This document shows positions 1 to 11,258 of a stretch of DNA of 64,000 nt, piece by piece. Source of the stretch: Perca fluviatilis (Eukaryota > Chordata > Actinopteri > Perciformes > Percidae); contig NC_053118.1 of assembly GCF_010015445.1 (NCBI RefSeq), forward strand, positions 4,915,781 through 4,979,780, read 5' to 3'. The notes beneath the pieces are model-generated. The model ran no database searches. It worked only from the letters and a program-made list of their open reading frames with translations, and was not told where the DNA came from. A program made the translations under genes and the position numbers. Each line of letters opens with the position of its first letter. Position 1 is the first letter of the stretch.

Positions 1-243
1 GTAATTTGAGTGTGATGAAGAACTCCTGCAGATACAACTGGGCCACATTGCAAACTTCTCAACATATTAGTGAGGAAGCTGCCATGTTGCTTCTCTCATC
101 AGGCCCTGCAGACTGGACCACACTTGTGGTTTACTTCTAGAATATTACAGTAGGCCACTTTGCTGATTCAGATTTGCCACTTGAGTCCACAGCACCATAC
201 AATATATGATAAACATGCACCAGCCTTTGTGAAAGTGTATGTT

Positions 244-245
<2 letters not shown>
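1..245. other. No feature seen
   Basis: This stretch contains no open reading frame with recognisable motifs, no inverted termini and no repeat that I can match elsewhere in the window. Confidence 0.5.

Positions 246-339
<94 letters not shown>
246..339. repeat. (GA)n microsatellite
   Basis: An uninterrupted GA dinucleotide run of about 94 bp. The Arg-Glu and Ser-Leu reading frames across it are artefacts of the repeat. Confidence 0.98.
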
Positions 340-342
<3 letters not shown>

Positions 343-619
343 CGGTTGTAACATTAAACATTTGCATGATTCTGTGCCATCTGCTTCTCCTCCAACAATA
401 CAATGGCAGTAAATATTTATGTTGCTTACGAGGAGATGTCAGTTATCTTGATCAGAAAAATAATGCATTGCAAAGTCAGGACTGGTACCAATTATTTAAT
501 TTACAACACACAAAAGCACATAAGCAAACAGCAGCACATCATTTTTGTTATTTAGTTCTTTGAGTTTTATGTTATTACGGTGTTATGTTCTAAGTCTTAT
601 TATATGTGCTTTAGTTCAC
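340..619. other. No feature seen
   Basis: AT-rich sequence between the GA run and a dispersed repeat. No coding or structural signal is visible. Confidence 0.5.
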
Positions 620-850
620 TTGTTTATTTCTATTACATTACATTAAATGACATGTCATTTAGCTGGTGCTTTTATCCAAAAGCGACTTACAATTAAGTAA
701 AAGGGAGAGGGAAATCGGAGCACCTGGAGAAAAACCCCATGCAGACATGGGAAGAACATGCAAACTCCAAGCAGAAAGGCCCCGGCCACCAGGGTTCCAA
801 CCCAGTACCTTCTTGCTGTGAGGCCACAGTGCTTACCATTGACCATTCCT
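620..850. repeat. Dispersed fish repeat, SINE/LINE-tail type
   Basis: The segment contains the phrases TTTATCCAAAAGCGACTTAC and AACATGCAAACTCC. I recognise these as parts of very common ray-finned fish dispersed repeats that usually form SINE or LINE 3' ends. The family name is not certain. No target duplication was found. Confidence 0.6.
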
Positions 851-2060
851 TATTGTAATTCAACCACACAATACCTATCATGAATTATATTTTATTATCC
901 AATATTGGCCAACTACTGTTTCAAGGGCTTAGTATGAGCAGTGAACATCTAACGAGCAGGATGATCCAGGCACAGGTCCAGCAGTGAGGAGGTCTACCAT
1001 GCTCACCATGAACTCTGGTCCAGTCTGCAGGGCTTGAGGGGACCAGACGAGGATGAGAGAGTCTCCAGTACACTTTAAATTGTTTATTTAAAAAATGTTC
1101 TTCATCACATTGACATGTTCACTGGTAACTAATGTGGTCAACCATGTCACATACAATATTCTGCAGAGCAATTTATAAAAGCCCTTATATTTTTTGCCTT
1201 TTTTTTTACTGGCTGATGTAAGACTAAACTAGTCAATAACGCCACACATAATGCTAGGGGAATGCAGATTTTATTTAAAATGTGATTTAAAAATTATTAT
1301 AATCCTATTTCTATTTTAAAACAATATCCATTCTTACTTAATTTGGTTGAAAGAAACCCAAATTTCTTATAAGAAACTTTGAAAACACGACAAATTTAAC
1401 CCGAAGACAACACAAGTGTTAGATGCCTTTTTACTGGCTGGTGTAAGATTAGAGTAACTAGTCAATAACTGCCACACATATATATATGATATAATATAAT
1501 ATATGAATGCATATTTCATGTGATTTAAAAATTATTATTTAATAATTAAATACTTTATATCACCCTAAATAGCTAACTTTAGCCTAATCTGACAAGCTAC
1601 AGGCAAACAATGTATTCATAAAGTGCCTCATTCTTCTGGCAAAAAATATTATAATCCTATTTCTATTTTAAAACAATATCCATTCTTACTCCCTTTGTGG
1701 CTTATATTAATGAATGTTGCTCAATTAAATACTTTATATAACCCTAAATAATTAACTGTAGCTTAATCTGACAAGCTACAGGCTAAAGCTAAAGTACATT
1801 GTTCTTCTGGCAGTTATTAAAGCTCTTATACTTTTATTTTGACACGTTAATGTTACTTCCTGTCCAGAGCGGATTTCTTTTAGTCAACTTTGATCTTAAG
1901 ACGTAAGACCAAAATAACATTATAAACGAGACCTGTGTTCCATCAGATTTTCAATGATTATGCACATTATAAAAATGAGCCCGTATTCTCGCTCTTGGGT
2001 TGAAACGGAAAGATGAATAACAAAAAAGCAACAGTTGAAAAACGATCAATTTTCCACTTA
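851..2060. repeat. AT-rich region with local tandem duplications
   Basis: No gene is visible. Several 40-60 bp phrases recur in direct orientation: one ending CCACACATA at about 1209 and 1433, one containing CCTATTTCTATTTT at about 1300 and 1655, and one containing GACAAGCTACAGG at about 1590 and 1770. The spacings are roughly 180-355 bp, which points to old local duplication. Confidence 0.6.
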
Positions 2061-2067
2061 ATTTTCA

Positions 2068-2215
2068 AATTGCATGGACATTGAAAAAACGGGAAAACGG
2101 ATCTCATATTTCCGTTTTTTGGTTTTTGGATTTAAACGAAAAACGAAATATCGACCCGTTTTTTTGTTTTTTCGTTTTTGGTTTAAAACGAAAAACGGAT
2201 TATACTTTAGGGCCC
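2068..2215. repeat. Palindrome-rich AAAACGG/CCGTTTT block
   Basis: About 150 bp with repeated inverted phrases such as AAAACGGA and TCCGTTTTT, so the strand could fold into several hairpins. It resembles internal sequence of a non-autonomous DNA transposon, but I could not define termini or a target duplication. Confidence 0.45.
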
Positions 2216-2295
2216 TGACCCCCCTACCCTCCCCGTCGTCGCCAAACCGTGTGGAATTTTGAATTGATTTAATAGGGATTGCAGACGAGAGACCA

Positions 2296-2385
2296 ATGGC
2301 GACTAGGCGGCGAGTGCATGTAGAAACATTTTCCGGTGGCGACGGCGTATGTTTAGAATTCCCATCAAATTTACGCCTACTAAAG
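2296..2385 (+). CDS. Possible first coding exon with splice donor, unknown product
   Basis: An ATG in good context (ACCAATGG) opens exactly 30 codons and is followed by the strong donor GTAAGC. The peptide begins MATRRRVHVETFSGG and ends LRLLK. I do not recognise the family, and no matching downstream exon was found in this window. A copy of the sequence beginning at this donor reappears at 16336, where the upstream sequence is different, so the intron side belongs to a repeated unit. It may be the first exon of a transposon gene or of a host gene, or it may be chance. Only the open frame, the start context and the donor are direct evidence. Confidence 0.3.
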
Positions 2386-2985
2386 GTAAGCTTCGCTTCA
2401 GAACTCGAACCTCCGATGGCGCCATTTTGTTGCTACAAAGGTATCACCTCCTGTTAGCATTCCACTGACCGCCATTTTTTTTTCACGTCACTTGACTGCG
2501 AATAACTTTATATCTGAAGCGTTTAAAGACTCTATTTGTCCATTGTTTAGTTCTAAAGAAACACGACAACGTATAAAAGGCTCCATTACCTTGTACCTCA
2601 CGTTATGGCTCCGTAGCAGACGTTTTTGTAAAAATAGGCTAACGATTGTGTCATAACCAAGTGACTTACTATCGCACAGTAGAGGAATTACCGTATAGTA
2701 CAGGAGAAGCTTGCAGGCAGTTTCGACTTACATTAGCTGTTTAGGTTTAATTACTAATGTTAACTAGCATGTTAGTTAGCAATAATTAGCCTGTGCTTAT
2801 GTTATCTCCTTACATACCTACACTCTCCGTCTCTGTAAGATTGGGAATGATTGAGATTTCTCTTGGCACAGCTACCAGAAGACTTTCAACTTTCAGACAG
2901 GTTGCTCACGTCACATTTACGTTGTCTCTGTCAGTTGGAGGCTGCGCAGTAAAGCAAGAAATCACCGGAAAAGTGCTGTGACTAA
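2386..2985 (+). repeat. Dispersed repeat, copy A
   Basis: This sequence is repeated in the same orientation at 16336-17235 with few differences. Shared landmarks are GGTAAGCTTC, CCATTTTTTTTT and GGAATGATTGAGATTTC. Copy A is uninterrupted and so shows the empty site for the SINE-like insert in copy B. The repeat starts at a GGTAAGC splice-donor-like sequence in both copies. No protein motif is recognised. Confidence 0.85.
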
Positions 2986-2989
2986 AGAC

Positions 2990-4004
2990 GTCTAAACTAA
3001 GTACGTCGCCTTACAAACATGTGAAACACATGCCTTCACTATCTAAAGACATCTGAACTATGTAGCTACGTCGTCAGTGTGACTTTTCCCCTAACAGTGA
3101 TAACTAACTAGAGTACAGTATATTGTCATTGTTTAGATTCACATTTTGTTAGTGTTCTTTTGCTTACTTTCTGGTGCTTATGTGTTACTCATAATGTGTG
3201 GCTAATAATATCATCATGCTTATAAAAAATGTATTAAACTGCTGAATGAACACTCGGAATGTCTCCATGGCAACAAGAGACATGCCACCAGCATTAGCTA
3301 CCTTAGCTAAGCCGTCTGAACAACAATCATTAAATAAAATAGCAATTTGGCATATTTAACCAAATCAACAACAATCATCAACTGTCTTACACCTTAGGAC
3401 CTTAACGAAGGTATAGTCACAAGATATATGATCAAAATCATAAAAATAACAGCTTATATAGCTGGGGAGCTTGCTAGTCTTAGTGATAGTTGCGTCCATT
3501 TGTTACCCAAAATGAACATCAATTCACTCAAAAAATACAAACAAATGAACTATTAAGGGTATTCTCCTAACATTAAAACAAATATGAAGGTGCTTGAGTG
3601 ACATTTACCCATTACAGAATAAATAAGTCAGTGATTTGGCTGGTCATAGATCTGCTAGGGTTATTGCCAACTAGATAAAGAACAGAGCAGCCCACACAGT
3701 GAGATCGTGGTGCCTTTTACTCAAATCAATTTCTTTTTTTTTTAAATTGGGGGTATCTGCAATAAAGAACTTATAGTATATTTCGGATTTTTATCAGAAA
3801 CTGCTTTATTGGCCAAGTAAGTGTAAACACAAGGGAATCTGAGTCTGGCTAGGTGTTGCTTTCAACACAGAAACAGACATAACGTTACGGCTAAAAACAA
3901 GGTAACGTTAAACATGAACAACTACTATGTAGTATGTATAAGTTGTATATAATAAAGTGTATACATGCATACACATACGTACATGTAAACAGATCTATCA
4001 AGCT
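2990..4004. other. No gene seen
   Basis: AT-rich sequence with only short, motif-free reading frames. I see no terminal repeats or RNA genes in it. Confidence 0.5.
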
Positions 4005-4006
4005 TA

Positions 4007-5217
4007 CAGTTTTTTCCAACTGCTTACACACAAAATCTTTTCATGTCACACGATTTTTGAAACCGCTCACTCAAAGTGCAAAACTACACAGCAAATCTCC
4101 AAAACCATAAGCTATTTCTCAGCCTTTCACTCAGTTTTCAATTGCATAAAACACTTTTTTCAAAACATTACACACAATTCTCTACCTAAGACACAAAAAT
4201 CTAACAAGAAGTGACTTGCTATCCATTTCTAAACACAACCAATCAAAATGCTACACTTATTTACCAGGGCACACACACACTCCTCACATTTGCAAACACA
4301 TTATGTCATAACTGAACACTAACCAATCATTGCTTTAGTATAGGCCTATACATAGGTCAAAGGTCAGATTACCTGTTTTGAACAATGGATGCCAACAATA
4401 AACAGAGAGCAAGGGGAGTAGGAGGAAGAGACAGGGGACAACAACGAGGAGGAGGAGGGAAGAAGAGGAAGAAGGAGAGCCATCTCTGATGAGATCAGGG
4501 CCACACTTAGTCATCATGTGATCAACCGCGGATTGACTAATGAGAGAAGACAATTTTGAGTAGCTTTACAGTGGCGTCCATACTGCATGCAACTATCTAA
4601 TGACTATTTCAGCATTACACATCAATCAGACTTTGCTTTGCACAAAGTGCATACAATCCCGGACACACAAGCACGCACAAACACTCACAACACACACACG
4701 CACACACACAAACACACACACACATATTCTTTATTCTAAAAATGATACCTTTGGTTTACATACGTTTGTACTGTTGTTTTCTTGTGTCATGCTACTGAAT
4801 ACAACACTGTGCTACTCTTACAAACGTAATGTTTTGCCCAATAAATATTTTCTGTTTTACTATAACATTACATTGTTTTTTACAGGTGCACTTTTCAACC
4901 ACTCTCAGCAGATCACTTTCTCTCTAGAACACTGTAAATGTAGATATAAGCCTATGAAATACAAAAGAGCTTTAGATTTAGAACAACAGTGTGTACATGG
5001 TATATCCAAAAATTTACTATTATGAAAAAAGTGTTTGCCATTTGATGCAAATGCTTCATTTTGAGATGTGTTCATGGTATTTTGAATGCAGTGTTTCATT
5101 TTGAAGGAGATGTGAGGCATTTTGCATTTTGTGTGTGCAGTTTTAGGAATTGTGTGTAGAGTTTTGAAAAAAGGAGACATAGTTTTGAAAACGTGCGTAA
5201 GAAGTTGGAAAAAACTG
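4007..5217 (+). mobile_element. Mariner-type element, deletion derivative
   Basis: The ends are inverted: the left begins CAGTTTTTTCCAACT and the right ends AGTTGGAAAAAACTG. TA flanks both ends (4005-4006 and 5218-5219), which is the Tc1/mariner target duplication. The left subterminal region has many phrases of the type ACAAAATC and the right many GTTTTGAAA phrases, so the terminal repeats are long and diverged. Only the N-terminal codons of a transposase survive inside (4385-4555). The rest is non-coding and includes a CA-rich block around 4690-4725. The element is not autonomous. Confidence 0.8.
4385..4558 (+). pseudogene. Mariner transposase N-terminus, truncated
   Basis: The frame starts MDANNKQRARGVGGRDRG and runs into an Arg/Gly/Lys-rich stretch. 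After a one-base shift it reads AISDEIRATLSHHVINRG. That phrase resembles the N-terminal helix-turn-helix start of a mariner transposase family common in fish, which reads roughly ISDEIRATLVDHVINHGLT. A stop follows shortly afterwards, and the paired-like DNA-binding domain and DDE domain are missing. The element therefore depended on a relative for movement. The family match is from memory, and the shift and truncation are read directly. Confidence 0.6.
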
Positions 5218-5435
5218 TAATAAATAGTAAGGCAATTAGTGCCAATGATCCAGTAGATGGTGCCAATGTTCAATCATTGTTAGAGTTACAATGCATTCTT
5301 CCAACAGTGCATAAGCTGATGAGTTACTACAATTTAATTTTTCATATTATTTTTATACTGTCAGTACTTTTAGAGCAACTTGTATAATGGCTAAAGGGCC
5401 TAGAACATGTATTGAATTAATTGAAATACATTTAA

Positions 5436-7503
5436 AGGGGTGATAGAATGATTATATAGGGTATTTCACACTGTTCCTTATGGTCTCCTAATGGGGTATG
5501 TAACATTAGTTGGGCTGAAAATGGCCTGGTTGATATTTTATTGGCCCTTATGCATCCCTGTGTTTTGGCCCTATTTGTAACAAGAGCTTTTCTTCCAAAT
5601 ATGGTATGGTCATGAATATTTAGATGAGCTGCGCGCTGCTTGGTTGAGCCTTAGCCCCGTACACACACGTAGAGACGCGTGCTGATTGGTTGAGCGACTC
5701 GCCATACACACGCATTAGAGGTCGTGTGCTGATTGGTTGAGCGAATCCCCAATACACAGACATTAGAAACGCGACAGAATCTCATATTCCAGACACTTCA
5801 CTCCTTACCAAATTCACTTCTGAGACTTTTTTATGCGAGAAATCAACTATATAAAGCTCAAATATGGGCCGTTTTACGAAAATGGATGGCTAATTGCAAA
5901 TTTGGTAAAACTGTGTGTCGGAGTTCAGCTGCCTGTGTTGCTGCCTCGCCGCCCGGCCTGCCTTCCTCCACAGACCCCGGCTTGCTGTGAGCTCGATTGA
6001 GCTCCGGCACGGCTGCTGCACCCCACAGCACCTCATACCCGCGCAAAGTCACCGTTTGGGCTGGTGGACTACTACCAAACGCCGCTGCCCTGACAAAGCT
6101 CCAGGGCCTGCCCTGCATCTCCTCTCTTCCTGCTAGCTAAATGGCCCGTGTGTGAGAGTGCGGTCAGCGAGCTTGTTACACCAGCAATCTCTTACCACAT
6201 TTTACACACATGTCACGCCACTTAGCTATACAACATATACCTAAATGTCTTATAAAGCCAACAACGGTGTCCGATTTCAAGTTAATGAATATTTGTGAGC
6301 TGTAAGGGTTTCGTTAGCTGTGACTGTCCCTTCGATCCTATGTGTACAGATTGCGGCTAGTTAGCTTCATTTTTGGTCGTAATTCGAGTATATTTACAGT
6401 TTGAATTTCGTCACGCCACTTATACAACATCTAACTATATGTTTTATAAAGCTAACAACGGTGTCCGATTTCAAGTTAATGAATATTTGTGAGCTGTACG
6501 GGTTTCGTTAGCTGCGACTGTCCCTGCAATCCTATGTGTACAGATTGCGGCTAGTTAGCTTCATTTTTGGTCGTAATTCGAGTATATTTACAGTTTGAAT
6601 TTCGTCACGCCACTTATACAACATCTAACTATATGTTTTATAAAGCTAACAACGGTGTCCGATTTCAAGTTAATGAATTTTTGTGAATTCCAGAGGAATT
6701 CTAAGAGGAGGCTAGCTAGCTCTCATTGATAGAGCTCCATCCAGCCGCAGGCTCTATCAATGAGACTCACGGACAAGCGGCGTTTATTTTCCCAATCGTT
6801 TGTTTAAATAACTCAACACATTATAGTTACACACATTAAAAGAGTAAGCCCTGCAGGCCCTGGAGCTCTGTCAGAGCAGTGGCGTTTGGTAGTAGTCCAT
6901 TAGCCCAAACGGTGACATTGCGCGGGTATGAGGTGCTGTGGGCTGCAGCAGCCGTGCCGGAGCTCAATCGAGCTCACAGCAAGCCGGGGTCTGTGGAGGA
7001 AGGCAGGCCGGGCGGCGAGGCAGCAACACAGGCAGCACCGGCCTCTGAAGTCCGACACACAGTCGGACAAAATTTGCAATTTTCGTAAAATGGCCCATAT
7101 TTGACCTCTAAGTAGTTGATTTCTCGCATAAAAAAGTCTCAGAAGTGAATTTAATGGTAAAATAGCATATGAACAATGTATACATTTTCTGAGATCTGCA
7201 CGACCAAGATTCAGAAGACTAACTGATTTCAGGTCAGTTGTGTAGCCTATGTAAATGTTGGGGCGTGACCGTTCTCTTAATACACCCACGGCTGTGACAA
7301 AGGTTCCGGATTTTGAGATGCTTACGCAAGCAACTAGCTTTGTTGAGATTCGCCCGTTTTCAGTGGCAGTTTCAAAATATGAGATTTTCATAGTAAAGGG
7401 GTGTCAATGGGATTTTGAGCTTATATGTATGTCCTATTTACCCACCGAACTGTCGTTATTCAACTATGACAGGGTAAAATCGTTTTTGCATTCTATCACC
7501 CCT
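5436..7503. mobile_element. TTAA-flanked element with long inverted arms, non-autonomous
   Basis: The left end starts AGGGGTGATAGAATG and the right end finishes CATTCTATCACCCCT. TTAA lies on both sides (5432-5435 and 7504-7507). The inverted arms are very long: about 5800-6125 is matched by the reverse complement of about 6850-7140, including the landmarks AAACGGTGAC and GGCCGGGCGG. The centre carries a tandem repeat (6212-6690). The same left end begins the larger two-gene element at 36488, so this looks like a foldback-like passenger of that family. Open frames in the arms are mirror images of each other and are not genes. TTAA targets are typical of Kolobok and piggyBac transposons. Confidence 0.85.
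6212..6690. repeat. Tandem repeat, about 2.5 copies of 193-199 bp
   Basis: TCACGCCACTTA recurs at 6212, 6411 and 6604. The phrases ACAACGGTGTCCG and GCGGCTAGTTAGC occur in each unit. Copies two and three are nearly identical. The array forms the loop between the inverted arms of the surrounding TTAA element. Confidence 0.9.
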
Positions 7504-7507
7504 TTAA

Positions 7508-8099
7508 ACCTAACGGCTATAACATAGTCTTACTGTATATTGATTAACTTGAATTCAATCAATACATTTGGGGGGGGCACGTCTGGCGACGACGCTAGGT
7601 GTGGCGGCGTACTTATCAACTAAGATGTACACTGGCGACGGTGTAGTCAATCATCAAAATCTACTTACTAGTCACTCCACATTTTTACAAAGTTGTACAT
7701 TCTGTTTTAATTGCTTTAATATACTTGTTTTATGTGTTGGTTTTATTGCTGTATCTGTTTTTATGTGCTAAATGTGCTGGTTTTACTGCAAAGTGCCTTT
7801 TAGTCTACCATGTAAAAGAAGCTCTAGCCGCTGGCCACTCCCCCTCTCACACTGAGTGAGCAGGACCAGAGACAGAAGCATCCACACTTTTTTATCCGAA
7901 TTACGTGATATCGAATGAAAAATGCCTTATGGAAACAGTAAAATTCGATAGAATTTCATGAATATCGACTCAAATGAAATACGTTTGGTCTCATCGGATT
8001 TTCTCTTGATCGATATACGGCTTATGCGATAAACGCTGATGGAAACGTTATTTGCCGAATAAATTAATGAATTGCGATTAAGTTTTAGGTTATTTTATG
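7508..8099. other. No gene seen; possible left part of a Harbinger-like element
   Basis: The sequence from about 7890 contains many ATCGA and TCGAT phrases and leads into the Myb/SANT-like pseudogene. I could not find a clear terminal repeat or 3-bp target duplication. The reading frame at 7568-7771 has no recognisable motif. Confidence 0.35.
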
Positions 8100-8495
8100 G
8101 TTGCAACCCGCCACAAAACGAAGAAGAAGTTTTAGTTCATTTCTGCCCAGTATTTCCGCTCTGTTTTCACACATGACAGGTGTCAACAAAGACAGATGTA
8201 AGCGGACGAAGGAGGAGACGAGAGACTTTTTGAATTTAATTTACGAGCAAAATATAACGGCTATTTTAGATAGCAAAAATCTAAGAGATGCCATCATTTA
8301 TCAGGAACTCACGAAGGAAATGACCAACTAAGGTTACGACAAGCCGTGGGACGTCCTCCGGAGTAAATGGAAGGCGCTCAAACAGCGATACATGTCTCAA
8401 AAAAGAGAGCGGCGGTGCCGGAGGGAAAATTAAAAGGCAAGTTCCACCTTTTTGATGAGCTGGATCAGATCCTCGGCCAAAGGCCCATCAGATAA
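8100..8495 (+). pseudogene. Myb/SANT-like DNA-binding protein, Harbinger second-gene type
   Basis: The reading frame includes RTKEETRDFLNLIYEQNI and then LRDAIIYQELTKEMTN. After an in-frame TAA (about 8329-8331) it continues GYDKPWDVLRSKWKALKQRY. This is the trihelix or Myb/SANT-like domain found in the accessory DNA-binding gene of PIF/Harbinger transposons, where the protein helps bring the transposase to the DNA ends. A further shift occurs around 8410, after which another frame reads like the family's C-terminal FDELDQIL phrase. The stop and the shift make it a pseudogene. The host-gene alternative (naif1- or msantd-like) is less likely because there are no introns and the context is repeat-rich. 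Confidence 0.6.
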
Positions 8496-8499
8496 TTAT

Positions 8500-9054
8500 C
8501 ATTAGCCTTCAGATAATTCAATTGACAAGTGGATGGAAACTTAGCTAGAGATAGAGCAGCGCAGCTTTGGCAGCTAAAATGTGACATACACCTCAGACCC
8601 ACAAAAATGTGCAAAGTAGCACTACTTTGGACTGTCTTTGACTTTGAATAAACAAACGACAATTCCCGAATTTAAGGACGTTTCAGAATCCCACACATGC
8701 AAAGCACAACCAGACAAATGCAGACAGAGCGTGATGTCACTTATAGGCAAGCTATCTATCTTATAAAGCGAGACGTATCTGTATGTGTGTCCGTATGTGT
8801 GTCCGTGTTTGGGGGAGGGGGTGGGGGGAAGGTAACCTGCACATGAGCGCCTCTGACTCTTTTCCTGCTATTGTATTATCATATAGCCTACATCAGATTT
8901 CATCAGACTCACCCAGGGTCGGGTTAATTAAGTCGCCAAAATACCCCACGTAAATCAAATCCCCTACTTCACCGTTAACCGTCAAGCCACTAAACCTGTA
9001 TGGAAATCAACACCTCTGCTGAAATGTTAAATTTGTTAACGATCAGACAAGAGA

Positions 9055-9089
<35 letters not shown>

Positions 9090-9738
9090 GCACACACACA
9101 CAGTCCGGTTGTTGATGAATGCAGATATGTGCTGTTTAGCTCTCATAACGGGCAGGGTGGGTAGCGCACTGCCATGAGTCCATGACGCTAATGTCTGATT
9201 ACTCCACTTTTTAACTGTGATATTTTGTGATTACATTCTGATTCTGCAATGTTCTCTGTCAGGTAAATATAGAAGCACAATGTCTTCCTCCATAGGTGCC
9301 GATTTATGTTTTCCTCTGTGGGTGCGTATGTGGGGGGGATTGAGGTGTTTTCATCCAAGAGACGCTGTGATTGGTGGGTAGGATAGGATCGGCAGCTAGT
9401 TGCTAACATCAGGGTTAGCTAGCATGGCTGTATTAAGATCATGCCTACATAACGTTACTACAGACATAGTGATTACATCGCCTTGGTTCTCTCTTTTGAT
9501 ACATCCGAGGGCTGTATGCTGTAAAGCTTGTAACGTGGATGAGAGATGAAGCCATGGATGAGCTCTGTTCACGAAACTGCAGGCTAACTGCTAGCGCTAG
9601 CTAGTTGCTAGCTAGCTAGTAGCACAACATAATGATTAAATCTCCTTGGTTTTCTAGCTAAATACATCTATCGTTTATTTAGCTAAGCATGTAAACGATC
9701 GGGAACAACGAAAACACAATGTTTAACGTTAGTGAATA
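8500..9738. other. Gene-free stretch with microsatellites
   Basis: A TC run at about 9057-9085 is followed by a short CA run. A G-rich tract (GGGGGAGGGGGTGGGGGG) lies at about 8811-8828. I see no coding motif and no terminal repeats. Confidence 0.5.
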
Positions 9739-9879
9739 TTTTAGACCAGTGGTTCTCAACCGGTGGGGCCCGCCTCCCTGGGGGGGCGCGGAGACTTTCC
9801 CGGGGGGGGGGAGCTAGTAGGCTACAGGATGGGAGAAAAAAAAAATTCCACCCATGTTGAATGCAAGTCTATTATCACA

Positions 9880-10632
9880 TAAACAAATCATCCTCCTGTG
9901 GACTTTTTTTTGTCAAAAGCGACTAGCGACAAATCTAGTGACATGTATATAGCATATTTGTCATAATTTAAACAAGTCTCCCGAGAAACGGGTATCTCTC
10001 TCTCCCCCGCCTCTGCCTGCTGTGTGTGTGTCTGTGTGTGTCTGTGTGTGTGTGTCTGTGTGTGTGTGAGAGAGAGAGACTGCCTGGTCAGCGAGGTTGT
10101 CAAGCCCGCAGGGCACTCTTGTGGAGTTTAACTCCGAAAAGACAGTTAACCACAGGTTCCCGTTAATCTTATGATGGCCATGTGTTGTGATATTTAAACA
10201 AACAAACCGTCAACAGCAAAATAAAAGCCTCTTATTTACGAGAGCGGTCTGAGAGACCTCCAGCCTACAGCGGAGTCTCTGAGCAGGATTGTCCGAGGGA
10301 CGAGCTAGCGGCCGGGGCAGGCGCAGGCTGGCTGTCGCCTCACTTCATGGAGCTTCTTAACTCCGAAAACTTTAAAGCAAATTGTCCAGCCTGCAGTCAG
10401 AGCAGAGAGGAGATACACCACTCCGCGTCCAGGCTGCAAATGAATCGCGCATGCGCATGGCCGCCGCCGTTCCCGCCCTGGTTTACAGAGCGGGGTGTAA
10501 ATGTAAATGTTTCTTCACTCACTCTCACACAAAAATAAATCCCTGAATTTGACTCACATAGCTCCATTCACTCCAGTCTAGTCTCTTGCCAAGTTCGCTT
10601 GTGCCAGCTCTCGCTAGTCTATTTTACTCTTA
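9880..10632 (+). other. 5' part of the hAT: GT repeat and GC-rich leader
   Basis: This includes a (TG)n-rich block at about 10019-10068 and a GC-rich stretch at about 10260-10500. It probably holds the promoter and leader of the hAT transposase that starts at 11491. The phrase GTCAAAAGCGACTAGCGACA at 9912 resembles a phrase in the hAT MITE at 18811-19714. No coding motif is recognised. Confidence 0.4.
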
Positions 10633-11051
10633 AGCCCTATTCGCACGGGATAAGTATTACCTGGGGACCTCTTGTAGTTTATAAATTACCCCCACACGTC
10701 TGTATTTCGTCTGGCGCATTCACACGGGATAACTGAAGTCTGTATTTTACTCAAATTACATTACATTACATTACACATTATCCCCCGGATATGATGTCAA
10801 AACTTTTCATTTATAATTGACAACGCAGCCAGTTAGACCCCAAATCACAGAGATGCCGATTCGCACGGGACTAATATTATCACAGGACCTCCGTTTTCGG
10901 CGAAATATGGTAGGTCATTTGCGGGGGAATTATTACTTTACAAATTACAGACATGACCGATTCGCACGGGATTAAGATCACAGACAACCTCCGCGATTAT
11001 TACAAATGACTGGAGGTCACCAGGTAATACTTATCCCGTGCGAATAGGGCT
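10633..11051. mobile_element. PIF/Harbinger-type MITE
   Basis: The terminal inverted repeats match over more than 30 bp, starting AGCCCTATTCGCACGGGA on the left and ending TCCCGTGCGAATAGGGCT on the right. A 3-bp TTA target duplication (10630-10632 and 11052-11054) fits Harbinger elements. The phrase ATTCGCACGGGA recurs twice inside (about 10859 and 10960), so there are internal copies of the end. It has no coding capacity. Confidence 0.9.
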
Positions 11052-11219
11052 TTAGTCTTTACTTTACAAAACCCAAACAGTCTTTTTAAAGACTAATCCC
11101 ACAGTCTTTTTAAAGATTATCCCCATCTCAGCCCTAGCCAGTAATATTTTAACTGCTAGGCAGTGCTCTTAGCTAACTACCCCTCTGCCTTTTACACCAT
11201 GTTGCAACACCCACGCAAG

Positions 11220-11258
11220 AGACACACTTACACACACACACACACACACACACACACT
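11220..11258. repeat. (CA)n microsatellite
   Basis: A short CA dinucleotide run upstream of the hAT transposase start. Confidence 0.9.

Noticed and set aside
137..403. Ser-Leu and Arg-Glu repeat open frames over the GA run
   Set aside because: They follow entirely from the dinucleotide repeat and have no flanking coding signal.
6212..6690. CRISPR-like repeat array
   Set aside because: Only about 2.5 directly abutting units of 193-199 bp without spacers, in a eukaryotic transposon.
5858..7088. Two similar 69-86 codon genes in opposite orientation
   Set aside because: They are mirror images in the inverted arms of one non-autonomous element and lack coding motifs.
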